A stretch of 64,000 nt of DNA from positions 1-64,000 of the forward strand of contig JANOQJ010000028.1 of NCBI GenBank assembly GCA_031414805.1, read 5' to 3'. The translations under genes and the position numbers were made by a program. The notes beneath the pieces were generated by a model. It saw only the letters and a program-made list of their open reading frames with translations. It searched no databases and had not been told where the DNA came from. This DNA is from JAAFIW01 sp031414805. Its GTDB lineage: Bacteria > Pseudomonadota > Gammaproteobacteria > Burkholderiales > Burkholderiaceae_C. Positions 39,757 through 48,568 of the stretch are shown here, in pieces. Within the stretch, counting starts at the first letter, position 1. Each line of letters opens with the position of its first letter.

Positions 39757-40860
39757 ATGGCTCTCATGTTTCCCCGGCTTGCGCACAACTTCGCCAAGAA
39801 CGGTTACTACCCCACAGACGAAATTACCCTGCAGCTTTGCCTGCAAGCCGTGGACACGACGGCTCAGGCCGTTTCCATCCTGGATCCTTGCTGCGGTGAA
39901 GGTGTTGCGCTGGCTGAATTCAAAGGTCACCTTGCAAAGTCCGGTGCTTCGGTGATGGCCTATGGCGTTGAGTACCACCAGGAGCGGGCATGGCATGCCA
40001 AGCGGCTGCTCGATATGGTGGCGCACGCCGACATTCATGACATGGCCATCCGACCGCGCCAGTTTGGACTGCTGTTTCTCAACCCGCCGTATGGCGACCT
40101 GGTTGCCGATCAGGCGGGCCTCGACGGCGCGGCTGGAGGCCGGCAGAGGCTGGAGAAGGTGTTTATGCGCAAAGCACACCCATGGCTTGCCATTGGTGGC
40201 GTTTTGGTACTTGTTGTACCCAGCTACACGCTGGATGCGGAATTCGCGCACCTGGTGGCCAAAAGCTACGAGGATGTGCGTGTATTCATGGCACCCGAGC
40301 AGCAATTCAAGCAGTGCGTGATTTTTGGACGCAAACGTAAAGCGGATCGCCTGGACAGCAAGCTGGCAGAGCGCCTGGTTGCCGTTGGGCAAGGCGACCT
40401 ACCTTCTGAGCTGCCGGAACATTGGAGCGATCCGATGTACCAGGTGCCGGAAGTCAAGGACAGCCCGCACTTTGTAGCCGGCCGCATCAACCCAGACGAG
40501 CTGCAGGTGGAGCTGGCAAAAATTGAACGTGCCACGTTGTGGCCACAGTTCAAAACGCACTTTGTTGGCCAGGTCAGCCGGGCACGGGCACCACTGAGGA
40601 ACCTGTCCAACTGGCACTTGGCGTTGGCCCTGGCCGCTGGTCAGATTTCAGGCGTGGTGACTTCGTCGACCGGTCGAACGCTGCTCGTCAAGGGCGACAC
40701 CTTCAAGGATAAAAGCTTGAAGGTGACCTTTGAAGAAGTTGGGAACAAGGCTGGCGATTTGCGCGAGGTGCGCACGTTGACAGACAAATTTGTGCCGACC
40801 ATTCGTGCGTTTGACTTCACACCAGGTGTTCGCTACGGGCAGTTGGTGACGATTCAGTAG
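39757..40860 (+). CDS. DUF6094-like N6-adenine methyltransferase-type protein
   Basis: 367 residues. Rossmann motif I DPCCGEG (residues 43-49) and catalytic motif IV NPPYGD (109-114) are typical of N6-adenine or N4-cytosine DNA methyltransferases; DPCCGEG is close to the DPFCGSG version. The C-terminal half (about 190-367) lacks similarity to known target-recognition domains. ICEs of this family carry such a protein next to the helicase, annotated DUF6094. It could modify ICE DNA against restriction or act on another substrate. No partner nuclease is adjacent. Confidence 0.78.
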   Translation: MALMFPRLAHNFAKNGYYPTDEITLQLCLQAVDTTAQAVSILDPCCGEGVALAEFKGHLAKSGASVMAYGVEYHQERAWHAKRLLDMVAHADIHDMAIRPRQFGLLFLNPPYGDLVADQAGLDGAAGGRQRLEKVFMRKAHPWLAIGGVLVLVVPSYTLDAEFAHLVAKSYEDVRVFMAPEQQFKQCVIFGRKRKADRLDSKLAERLVAVGQGDLPSELPEHWSDPMYQVPEVKDSPHFVAGRINPDELQVELAKIERATLWPQFKTHFVGQVSRARAPLRNLSNWHLALALAAGQISGVVTSSTGRTLLVKGDTFKDKSLKVTFEEVGNKAGDLREVRTLTDKFVPTIRAFDFTPGVRYGQLVTIQ

Positions 40861-40916
40861 CAGGCACATCCAAAGCATTTCACTGGCCGGGTTCGTTCTG
40901 GCCAGCGCTGCTTTCA

Positions 40917-40942
40917 ACCCAGTGGGGCCAACCCCTGGGGGT
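40917..40942 (+). promoter_or_regulatory. Leader stem-loop L8
   Basis: ACCC-AGT-GGGG, loop CCAA, CCCC-TG-GGGT (40917-40942) after GCTTTCAA; an additional 6-bp stem CTGGCC/GGCCAG (40883-40905) lies just after the previous stop. AGGAG is eight bases before ATG 40975. Confidence 0.65.
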
Positions 40943-40974
40943 GGTTCCACGATTACAGACAGGAGCTTTTCACC

Positions 40975-41643
40975 ATGTTTCAAATCGAACAATGCCCCGA
41001 GGTGTACGTGGACGCCTGTGTGCGCAATGAGGCCAGCCAGCTGGTGTTTATGAGCGCATTTGGGCGAGATACAGCCACCAAGGAACTGATGGCCCGCATC
41101 CAGTTGGCCAAAGGCACCCATGGTCTGAGCGAGCTTTGCCTGAAAGGGCATGGCGAGCATCAAGGACAGAGTCACACGATCTTCATCACCGACCCCGGAG
41201 CCCTGGACAAGGTCACTGGGCGTTTGCCCAAGGGACTGTTTGGCGAACTGACGCACTTGTGGATCTTTCAACCGTCAATCCGGGCTCCTGATAAAGGTGC
41301 CAAGCAGGCCTGGTTGATTGCCAACCTGGCGCGTTCGCAGGAGACCGAGCGCGTCATGCGTGAACGGATATGGGTTGCCGTTTGTGAATTGGCCAGCGTG
41401 CCATTGCTTGCGCACTGGCAAACGCCGGTGCTGGAGGCGATCTGGAGCGACATGGTGTTCGAGATGGGTCATTGCGGTACGGCTAGCGGCTACAGCCCAC
41501 GGTTTTCTGAACCGCTGGGCAAGGTGGTGGCTTACCGGGTCGCACTGACCGACGACTTTGCAGAACGGGTCAGCCGACTCATTCAGCAAGGGACGCTGAC
41601 GCTTCAGGTGCCTTCACAGGTCCAACTGGCGGCGGTGGCCTGA
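40975..41643 (+). CDS. Hypothetical ICE protein (222 aa)
   Basis: Soluble, mixed alpha/beta protein of 222 residues. Landmarks include LCLKGHGEHQGQSHTIFITD (about 61-80), GLFGELTHLWIFQP (about 88-101) and WIAV-like C-terminal helices. No known catalytic motif was found and I cannot name the family. It lies between the methyltransferase-like gene and the helicase, each with separate leaders, so it belongs to the same regulated set. Confidence 0.65.
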   Translation: MFQIEQCPEVYVDACVRNEASQLVFMSAFGRDTATKELMARIQLAKGTHGLSELCLKGHGEHQGQSHTIFITDPGALDKVTGRLPKGLFGELTHLWIFQPSIRAPDKGAKQAWLIANLARSQETERVMRERIWVAVCELASVPLLAHWQTPVLEAIWSDMVFEMGHCGTASGYSPRFSEPLGKVVAYRVALTDDFAERVSRLIQQGTLTLQVPSQVQLAAVA

Positions 41644-41702
41644 AGTGCCCTGCCCGCTTGCGGGTTGGCCGTAACGCGACAACCGTCGCATTTGTTTATT
41701 CA

Positions 41703-41725
41703 CCCGAACGGGCATCCCGTTCGGG
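41703..41725 (+). promoter_or_regulatory. Leader stem-loop L9
   Basis: CCCGAACGGG (41703-41712) and CCCGTTCGGG (41716-41725) are a perfect 10-bp stem with loop CAT, after TTTGTTTATTCA. TTGGAG lies seven bases before ATG 41757. A CCCGC/GCGGG hairpin (41653-41664) and a GCGAC-AACC-GTCGC hairpin (41676-41689) lie just upstream. Confidence 0.7.
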
Positions 41726-41756
41726 GAGACGTTCATTTTTATTCTTTGGAGTTTTC

Positions 41757-44057
41757 ATGAAGGCAGCTATAGATACTGAAGCAGCGACTATTGATGGAGC
41801 CTGCCCGACAGCCGATGAACCGAGGCAGGTCATCCCTTTGAACGAGTTCATACAGAGTTTCGGTGAGGGCTTATTGCAGGCCGTTCAACTACAAAACCCG
41901 CCGACCTACCAAGGTCACCAGGATGCTGTCTGGAACGTGGTGATGGATAAGCTGATGCGTAAACCTTTCGAGGCGCAGCGCGACGTGGTTCATGCGGTTA
42001 GCCAGCTGCTGGTGCAAGCCAATCAGCCGGCGGCCGTCATCAATGCAGAGATGGGTACCGGCAAAACCATGATGGCCATTGCGGCCGCTGCCGTATTGCA
42101 CCAGGTGGGCTATCAACGCTGCCTGGTGATCGCACCGCCCCACCTGGTCTACAAGTGGCGGCGCGAGATCATCCAGACCGTGCCGCACGCACGCGTGTGG
42201 GTGCTCAACGGGGCCGATACCCTTCGAAAGCTGTTGGCGCTGCGCGCCTTGTGCGGCGCACCCGAGCACCCGGAATTTTTCGTTCTGGGTCGGGTACGCA
42301 TGCGCATGGGTTTCAATTGGGTACCGGCGTACATGACACGTGTGCTGGGCACACCTGCAGGTGAAGACAAGCAGGCGCTGAGGCTGGTGGCATGTAGCAA
42401 CTGTGGTGGCGTGGTGCACGACGACGAAGGCAAGCCCTTGTCGACGTTCGCAGCAGCTGCGTTCCTGGAGGGCAAGCGTAGGTCTTGTAAGGCATGCGGT
42501 GACCCCTTGTGGACATTAACGCGTGGCAAGGCGCAAGCCAAGTCGCAACGTGACCAGGTACTGGATGCTCTCAGGCAAATTCCCAGCATCGGTGAGCGTA
42601 CGGCAACACGCCTGGTCAACCAGTTCGGCGACGAAATGCTGGCCAACATGTTGGGTGACAACATTCACAACTTCATCAACCTCATGGACGATGAGGGCGA
42701 CTTGCTGTTCAGCGACCGCCAGGCCAAACGGATGGAGCGGTTTCTAGGCAATAACGAGGTGAGTTTTGGGCAAGGCGGCTACCAGCCGAGCGAGTTCATC
42801 AAACGCTACCTGCCCAAGGGCTTCTTCGGCTTGTTGGTTGTGGACGAGGGCCATGAGTACAAAAACGAAGGCTCAGCACAAGGGCAGGCTATGGGCGTTT
42901 TGGCCTCACAAGTCAAAAAGACCATATTGCTCACCGGCACCCTGATGGGCGGCTATGCGGATGACCTGTTTCACCTGCTGTTCCGCTTGAATCCGGCCTC
43001 CATGATCGAAGACGGCTTTGGCTACAACGAGCGGGGATCAATCGGGCCTGGTGCAGAGGCGTTCATGCGTGCACACGGCGTCATGATCGACACCTTCAAA
43101 GACAGCGGTGGCGAGCAAGCCAGAGCGCATCGAACGGCCAGAGGCAATACTGTGACCAAACACAGCGCCAAGGGGCCAGGGTTTGGGCCGAAAGGCATCA
43201 TGCGATATGTCGTGCCGATCACGGCATTTCTCAAGTTGCGCGACATTGGCGGCAACGTGCTTCCGACCTCCCAAGAGGTTTTCGTGGAAGTCCAGATGGA
43301 TGAGGTGCAGCGTCAGGTTTACGACGCAATGGCCACCGTGCTTCGTGATGCGCTCAAAAGGTCGCTACTCGCCGGTGACCACACCCTGCTGGGCGTTGTG
43401 CTTAATGTGCTGTTGGCGTGGCCAGACTGCGCTTTCCGTGAGGAAAACGTCTTTCATCCGCACAAACGTACTTTGCTGGCCAGCGCACCGGCCCTGTACA
43501 GCGAGCTGGAGCTGATGCCTAAAGAACGGGATCTGCTGGACTTGTGTCTACAGGAGCGCCGGCAAGGTCGACGTGTCCTGGTCTACACGCTGTACACGGC
43601 GACTCGGGACACGACCGCGCGCTTGAAGGTCGCGTTGGACAGGGCTGGTTTCAAGACGGCCGTTCTACGGTCGACCGTGGAGGCCAGCAAGCGAGAAGAC
43701 TGGCTGGCGGACCAGGTCGAGCGCGGGGTCGACGTGATCGTCACAAACCCCGAGCTGGTGAAGACGGGACTGGATCTGCTGGATTTTCCGACGATTGCGT
43801 TCATGCAGACCGGCTACAACGTATATACGTTGCAGCAGGCCGCACGGCGCAGCTGGAGGATTGGCCAGCGCCAACCGGTCAAGGTGGTGTTCTTCGGGTA
43901 TGCAGCGACCGCGCAGGCCAGCTGCTTGACGCTGATGGCCAAGAAGATTGCGGTCGCGCAGTCCACGTCGGGCGACATGCCGGACAGCGGACTGGACATC
44001 CTCAATCAGGATGGTGATTCGATAGAGGTGGCCCTGGCCAGGCAGTTGGTAGGCTAG
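41757..44057 (+). CDS. SNF2-like superfamily 2 helicase/translocase
   Basis: 766 residues from ATG 41757. Motif I NAEMGTGKTMMAIA (about 96-109), motif II VVDEGHEYKN (about 360), motif III LLTGTLMGG, and a C-terminal lobe with VLVYTLYTATRDT and motif VI AARRSWRIGQRQPVKV (about 696), the SNF2 hallmark. A zinc-binding insert with CSNCGGVV and CKACGDPL (about 213-250) sits between motifs I and II, with a helix-hairpin-helix-like segment (IPSIGERTATRLVNQFGDEM) after it. It probably remodels or translocates on DNA during ICE processing. A terminator follows directly. Confidence 0.88.
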   Translation: MKAAIDTEAATIDGACPTADEPRQVIPLNEFIQSFGEGLLQAVQLQNPPTYQGHQDAVWNVVMDKLMRKPFEAQRDVVHAVSQLLVQANQPAAVINAEMGTGKTMMAIAAAAVLHQVGYQRCLVIAPPHLVYKWRREIIQTVPHARVWVLNGADTLRKLLALRALCGAPEHPEFFVLGRVRMRMGFNWVPAYMTRVLGTPAGEDKQALRLVACSNCGGVVHDDEGKPLSTFAAAAFLEGKRRSCKACGDPLWTLTRGKAQAKSQRDQVLDALRQIPSIGERTATRLVNQFGDEMLANMLGDNIHNFINLMDDEGDLLFSDRQAKRMERFLGNNEVSFGQGGYQPSEFIKRYLPKGFFGLLVVDEGHEYKNEGSAQGQAMGVLASQVKKTILLTGTLMGGYADDLFHLLFRLNPASMIEDGFGYNERGSIGPGAEAFMRAHGVMIDTFKDSGGEQARAHRTARGNTVTKHSAKGPGFGPKGIMRYVVPITAFLKLRDIGGNVLPTSQEVFVEVQMDEVQRQVYDAMATVLRDALKRSLLAGDHTLLGVVLNVLLAWPDCAFREENVFHPHKRTLLASAPALYSELELMPKERDLLDLCLQERRQGRRVLVYTLYTATRDTTARLKVALDRAGFKTAVLRSTVEASKREDWLADQVERGVDVIVTNPELVKTGLDLLDFPTIAFMQTGYNVYTLQQAARRSWRIGQRQPVKVVFFGYAATAQASCLTLMAKKIAVAQSTSGDMPDSGLDILNQDGDSIEVALARQLVG

Positions 44058-44071
44058 GGTCTTTGAAGTCT

Positions 44072-44103
44072 CCCGCAGGCAGCAATGCCTCGGGGGATTT
44101 TTT
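44072..44103 (+). terminator. Intrinsic terminator after the helicase gene
   Basis: CCCG-C-AGGCA, loop GCAA, TGCCT-C-GGGG followed by ATTTTTTAT. A well-formed rho-independent terminator that ends the leader-controlled gene run; its loop is again a GNRA tetraloop. Confidence 0.85.
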
Positions 44104-44173
44104 ATGGGCTTCGCCTTTACAGCCGCTGCGGGTTATGCAGAATGTAACTGTGTAATTTCAGGGGACGGTAAGA

Positions 44174-45451
44174 ATGAATAGCTCCAGAACTGCAGCGATG
44201 CGAAGGGTGATTCGCTGGCCACATTCAGGTGTCAGCCAGATGCTGCCATTGCTGGTGGCAGCGGTGTTAAGCGCATCAATAGGGTTTTTGTCATGGCAGG
44301 GCTGGGCGCATCCGGCGCTGGCGCTCCTTGTTATTGCCCCTTTGGCTTGGCGTCAAACCCGCCGCCAGGTGTTTGGGGTGGCGCTGGCGTACTACGCTGC
44401 GTCTACGGTCGACCTGACCGTTGCCATATCCCGATTCTGGGATTTTGACCCGATAACAGGTTTCGCCGCAGGCGTTTGCGCCTGGCTAGGCTGGTCGGCA
44501 GTACTCGCTGCCACCCAAGCCCTGCCCCACATGAAAAACCGCAACCTGAGGCCTCTTGGCGTGCTTGCGGGCCTTGTCTTGACGGTGATCCCACCTGTAG
44601 GGTGGTTTTCAGTGGTGTCTCCGCTCAATGCGCTGGGATTTTGGTTTCCTGGTACAGGGTGGTGGGGTCTACTGCTCGGCGGTATCGCGATCCTTGCGTT
44701 GACGTTCTGGGTCGTTCAACTGACGGATCGGACATCACTGGGCTTGAGACATGCAAAGGCTGGAGCAGCTGGTGTTTGGATACTCGTGCTAACGGCGATC
44801 ACGGCCAACATGCTGTGGACGCGGCCACTGACGCCGGACGGTTGGATTGCCGTCAACACCCATTTCGGGCGCTACCGTGGCGAACAGCTCGAAACACTGC
44901 AACGCGCTGAATACATCAGCCAGGTTGTGGCCAAACATACCCGCGATGCTGGCACCCGGGTGATTGTTTTTCCCGAGATGGCTATTGGCCAATGGCGGCC
45001 ACGTAGCGCGCATTGGCTGTCTCCTGCTATCGCTGAAACTTCCGATTCGGGAGTAGCGTGGATTGCAGGTGCATCCTATGCCTCGGACAACGATCACCCC
45101 GACAAAAACCTCATCAATGGCCTGGTCGTCGCGGCGCGCGGCAAGGTTAAGGTCTTGCCGGGGCGCATTCCCGCGCCCATCGCCATGTGGCGTCCCGGAG
45201 GGTACGTTGCCCACCCCTGGACGACACCAGTCGTCGAGATCGGTGGGCAGCGAGCGACGATCTCAATTTGCTACGAAGACTTGCTGCCCTGGGCACAGTT
45301 GCAGTCGTACTGGTACCGGCCAACCGTCCAGCTCGATCTCAGCAGCTTGTGGTACGCGAGCGACCTGAGTGTTGGCAGGTTCCAGGGCCAGAGCCTGGAT
45401 GGCTGGGCACGGATGTTCAACGTTCCCGTAGTCAGAGCAACCAACCACTGA
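44174..45451 (+). CDS. traB: TraB-like conjugal transfer protein (nitrilase/Lnt-related), C-terminally short
   Basis: 425 residues. An N-terminal membrane domain (about 20-225, six or more helices) precedes a carbon-nitrogen-hydrolase domain with Glu268 (FPEMAIGQW), the RIPAPIAMWRPGG segment typical of TraB, and nucleophile Cys366 (SICYEDLLPW). TraB proteins of RP4-type systems are thought to act in pilin maturation. The protein stops at VVRATNH, where homologues continue through the last strands of the nitrilase fold, so about 40-60 residues seem missing. The next gene belongs to unrelated cargo, suggesting that cargo insertion clipped it. Confidence 0.8.
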   Translation: MNSSRTAAMRRVIRWPHSGVSQMLPLLVAAVLSASIGFLSWQGWAHPALALLVIAPLAWRQTRRQVFGVALAYYAASTVDLTVAISRFWDFDPITGFAAGVCAWLGWSAVLAATQALPHMKNRNLRPLGVLAGLVLTVIPPVGWFSVVSPLNALGFWFPGTGWWGLLLGGIAILALTFWVVQLTDRTSLGLRHAKAGAAGVWILVLTAITANMLWTRPLTPDGWIAVNTHFGRYRGEQLETLQRAEYISQVVAKHTRDAGTRVIVFPEMAIGQWRPRSAHWLSPAIAETSDSGVAWIAGASYASDNDHPDKNLINGLVVAARGKVKVLPGRIPAPIAMWRPGGYVAHPWTTPVVEIGGQRATISICYEDLLPWAQLQSYWYRPTVQLDLSSLWYASDLSVGRFQGQSLDGWARMFNVPVVRATNH

Positions 45452-45495
45452 TAGACATCTATCGCAGCATCACCAGAATTTAAAAAAGGGGAAAT

Positions 45496-46899
45496 ATGAG
45501 TAGGCAAGATTTTAAGATTGTTCGAAATGTGTCGATATCCAGAATTGATCTGGATATCAAAAATGCACGTATCCGTGCCGGGCAAGATCAACCCGACTGC
45601 ATACAGCGGATACTTCGCAAAGAGGATCAACTCCTTGCATTAGCTCAAGATATTGCTGAAAAGGGCTTGTCAACCATGCCCATTCTGGTATCGCCCGCGC
45701 CACGTGGCAGGTTTATAGCGCGCGATGGCAACCGACGCATTACGGCTTTGAAACTGTTGAACGACCCAACACGTTGGAGTCCCGATGCGCGTCTCAAAGA
45801 CAAATTTGAGGCTATCCGTCAACAGTATTTGCCGAACATTCCAACGCACATAGACGTGATGAGCTCGACAAGCGAAGACGCGATTGTCCGCGAAGTTATC
45901 CTCCGTCACTCAGGCGCCAATGGCGGCATCGGGCAACTTGATTGGTCTGCTTTTTTACGGACGGTCTACCTAGTCACGCATGATCTTCCTGCTGAATACA
46001 AGCGGCCAGGCCAGTACGCATTTTGGGCAGAAGATAATGAAATAAATGTGAGTGACGATTTTCCGATTTCATCTCTTCAACGTTTTTTCACCAAGGAAAA
46101 TCTGGCGCGGCTTGGCTTTGAAATCGATGCCGACGACAAGCTCAAGCCGAACTTACGACTAGATGTTGTAAAGCAGATTGCAAATACCGTCATGAGTGAT
46201 TTTGAGTACGAGAGAGTCAGAGTCGCAGACATATTTACGCCAACTGACGCTGCAAATTACATCACTCGGGTTCGAGTCATGCATGGCTTGGTTGACTACG
46301 CCCCACCCGGATCTACACCTATTCCAGCATCGGGAGGATATCAACCTAACGGTTCAACGCCGTCCCCCATAAAAGGCGTACAAACACCCACCTCGACATC
46401 AGCTACCAGCGCCCCTACTTCGAATCCGACTCAAACGGCATCACCTACGCCTACGCCAGCAACGCTACCAAGTGATCGAAAAAAATTGTTTGGCAGGAAT
46501 TCGCCCGGCATTGCGATCCCCGACAAAGAAGTGAAGGCCAGAACAATTGTCGCTGAGTTGAGGCAAATGAATTTGGACGAAACGCCTTTCGCAGCTTCAA
46601 TGCTGCTCAGGGCCTTGATTGAAATCAGTGATGCCTATTACCGCAAGAGCCAGCAGATTCCCGACAAAAATGCGCTTGCCAAATCGGTTGCTGCCAGTGC
46701 AGACTCGATGCTGAATCGGCAGATGCTTACTACCAGTCAACATGCCATCGTTAAATCAATGACTGGAGGTCCAGGCACCATGCTACAAATTGATAATCTA
46801 CAAAAAATGCTACACCGGGACACACACCATACCAGCAAGCAATTAGTAAACACCATGTGGGACAACATTGGTTGTTTTATTCAATCCTGCTGGCGGTAG
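45496..46899 (+). CDS. ParB/Srx-fold nuclease-like protein
   Basis: 467 residues. The N-terminal domain (about 10-130) has SISRIDLDIKNARI and RFIARDGNRRITALKLLNDP, the ParB/Srx fold with its phosphate-binding GNRR-type box. A Ser/Thr/Pro-rich linker (about 265-325) joins a helical C-terminal domain (about 345-465). ParB-fold proteins of this standalone type occur in phage-defence and DNA-modification clusters as NTP-binding or nuclease subunits. It converges on, and overlaps by 57 bases, the adenine methylase gene. AAAGGGG precedes ATG 45496. More AT-rich than the ICE backbone, so acquired cargo. Confidence 0.75.
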   Translation: MSRQDFKIVRNVSISRIDLDIKNARIRAGQDQPDCIQRILRKEDQLLALAQDIAEKGLSTMPILVSPAPRGRFIARDGNRRITALKLLNDPTRWSPDARLKDKFEAIRQQYLPNIPTHIDVMSSTSEDAIVREVILRHSGANGGIGQLDWSAFLRTVYLVTHDLPAEYKRPGQYAFWAEDNEINVSDDFPISSLQRFFTKENLARLGFEIDADDKLKPNLRLDVVKQIANTVMSDFEYERVRVADIFTPTDAANYITRVRVMHGLVDYAPPGSTPIPASGGYQPNGSTPSPIKGVQTPTSTSATSAPTSNPTQTASPTPTPATLPSDRKKLFGRNSPGIAIPDKEVKARTIVAELRQMNLDETPFAASMLLRALIEISDAYYRKSQQIPDKNALAKSVAASADSMLNRQMLTTSQHAIVKSMTGGPGTMLQIDNLQKMLHRDTHHTSKQLVNTMWDNIGCFIQSCWR

Positions 46900-47754
46900 G
46901 TAGTTGCCTCGCGTCAATCGGGGATTTGACGGCAAAGTCATATTGCTATAAAACATGACTTCGGTCGAATCAGGTCTATCAGAGTACGTTGAATATTTCA
47001 ACGAAAAATTCACTGAGGCGGCTCTAGAATAGAGCGATCTAATTTCGGGAACATCGTCGTAAGTCACAAGAAGTGGCGTCTTGATTGACAAGGCTTTTTC
47101 GGCAATAGCGGCATGATCTTCTGGAGCATAAAAATTTCGATATAACAGACTGCCCTTGACGTAATAAGGTGGATCGAGATAAATTAAAGAAGTGTTGGGT
47201 AAATTGGGCGCTTCATTCAATAACCAATCACTTGCATCCATGCCGGTGAGTGAAATACATCTTCGCATTTCATTAATTGCCTGCAATCTACCAATCAAGT
47301 CGTCTTTGTTGTAGCGTGCATCCAGCTTGAAATTTCCTGTCTGAGCTTTGCCTCCAATGACACCGCCAGCAAGAATTCCGGAGCGGTTTGTCCTGTTCAA
47401 GAAAAAGGTAGCGAAGCCCACGCGCAAATGCGAATGCTTGTGCTGATTGGCCATGATTTCGTGTTGTTCTTCCCACGATTTCATGTCGACTTTGGTTTCC
47501 CTGACCAGCTTCACCAATCGACTTGAGTTGTGGATTGCTGCGTGCCAAAAGGAGTGAACTACCGGATCTGCATCATTAATGTGAATATTCTTTACATAGC
47601 CTCGTAGCAGTAAAAACATGGCGGCGCCAGCTCCGCCAGCATATGGCTCTGCATAACTTCCATTGCTAATGCGGTTGTGTCGGAGCGCTTGCGCAAGCCA
47701 CGGCCCCAAACGAGCTTTCCCACCCGGATACCGAAGTGGTGTGTAGAAGCTCAT
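46843..47754 (-). CDS. D12-class N6-adenine DNA methyltransferase (Dam-like)
   Basis: 303 residues from ATG 47754, which overlaps the stop of DUF5131 by ATGA. Motif I PLRYPGGKARL (about 5-15) and motif IV YLDPPYY (about 191-197) are the D12/Dam signature. SAM-dependent methylation of adenine in a short site is expected; the recognised site is unknown. The AT-rich composition sets it apart from the ICE backbone. It shares an operon with DUF5131 and its 3' end overlaps the convergent ParB-fold gene. Confidence 0.88.
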   Translation of the reverse strand: MSFYTPLRYPGGKARLGPWLAQALRHNRISNGSYAEPYAGGAGAAMFLLLRGYVKNIHINDADPVVHSFWHAAIHNSSRLVKLVRETKVDMKSWEEQHEIMANQHKHSHLRVGFATFFLNRTNRSGILAGGVIGGKAQTGNFKLDARYNKDDLIGRLQAINEMRRCISLTGMDASDWLLNEAPNLPNTSLIYLDPPYYVKGSLLYRNFYAPEDHAAIAEKALSIKTPLLVTYDDVPEIRSLYSRAASVNFSLKYSTYSDRPDSTEVMFYSNMTLPSNPRLTRGNYLPPAGLNKTTNVVPHGVY

Positions 47755-48530
47755 GAAACTACCTGTTTCTCGATAGACCCAGAGGCTTCCGAAATGGTCA
47801 TGACAGGGTAAGCGTCCCACGTACGTCCACCCAGGCTACGCCCATTCGCTTTCTTGTGCCGGCGCACGCCGTCTGCACCCCAGCCTCCCCATTGCTTGAA
47901 GAAAAAGGCTGACCCAGCGATTGCAGCTTGCTGTTGTACGTTCAACACCCACGACTCCATCATCGGCCTGGCCTTGTGGCCAGACTCACCGCCCACAATG
48001 ACCCAGTGAATTCCCCTCAGATCCAGGGCTCCTAGATCTTCCAGCAACGGCTCGACCGAAAGAACCCGGATGTGTGCATCCACCTGGCGTAGAAAATCGA
48101 TACGGGGTACCCCGTACTTCACGTCCTCCACGGACACACCCAGCCAGACGTTTTTTGGACACTTGCGCAATGAGAAGTACTGCGGCAACCGCTCGGCTCT
48201 TTTGGTCAGAATCTGGTACGTGTGCTGTGGTGTTGCCTCTATGACTGCAAACACTTGATCCAGGAATTCGTCGCCGACATCATGATGAAACAGATCGCTC
48301 ATCGAGTTCACGAAGTACGTTGTGGGCTTCTTGCGCGATAGCGGGTGATTCAGCCGTTCTGGGTGGATCGTCAGCTCGAACCCGTTGTCATACCCAGCAG
48401 CACCCATCGCAGTCAGCCGACGCGCCATGACCTCGGCATAGCAGTACTTGCAGCCAGGCGACACCTTGGTGCATCCGGTCGTTGGATTCCAGGTCAGCTC
48501 TGTCCACTCTATCGCTGATTGACTTGCCAT
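47751..48530 (-). CDS. DUF5131 (phage Gp37/Gp68-like) protein
   Basis: 259 residues. WTELTWNPTTGCTKVSPGCK with YCYAE next to it gives a Cys20/Cys27/Cys30 cluster reminiscent of radical-SAM iron-sulfur binding, the hallmark of DUF5131 (Gp37/Gp68). GGESGHKARPM and FFFKQWGGWG toward the C-terminus are also typical. The family often pairs with a three-Cys-motif partner (TcmP) in phage and island DNA. No TcmP is here; instead it is translationally coupled to a D12 methylase. Substrate unknown. Confidence 0.85.
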   Translation of the reverse strand: MASQSAIEWTELTWNPTTGCTKVSPGCKYCYAEVMARRLTAMGAAGYDNGFELTIHPERLNHPLSRKKPTTYFVNSMSDLFHHDVGDEFLDQVFAVIEATPQHTYQILTKRAERLPQYFSLRKCPKNVWLGVSVEDVKYGVPRIDFLRQVDAHIRVLSVEPLLEDLGALDLRGIHWVIVGGESGHKARPMMESWVLNVQQQAAIAGSAFFFKQWGGWGADGVRRHKKANGRSLGGRTWDAYPVMTISEASGSIEKQVVS

Positions 48531-48568
48531 GGTGCGCCTTTGTAGCAGTTGTTTGACATTCTTATAAC

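Noticed and set aside
41676..41689. Ninth iteron (GCGACAACCGTCGC)
   Set aside because: One base shorter than the 13-bp dyad and far from the array; more likely one of the local tetraloop-like hairpins.
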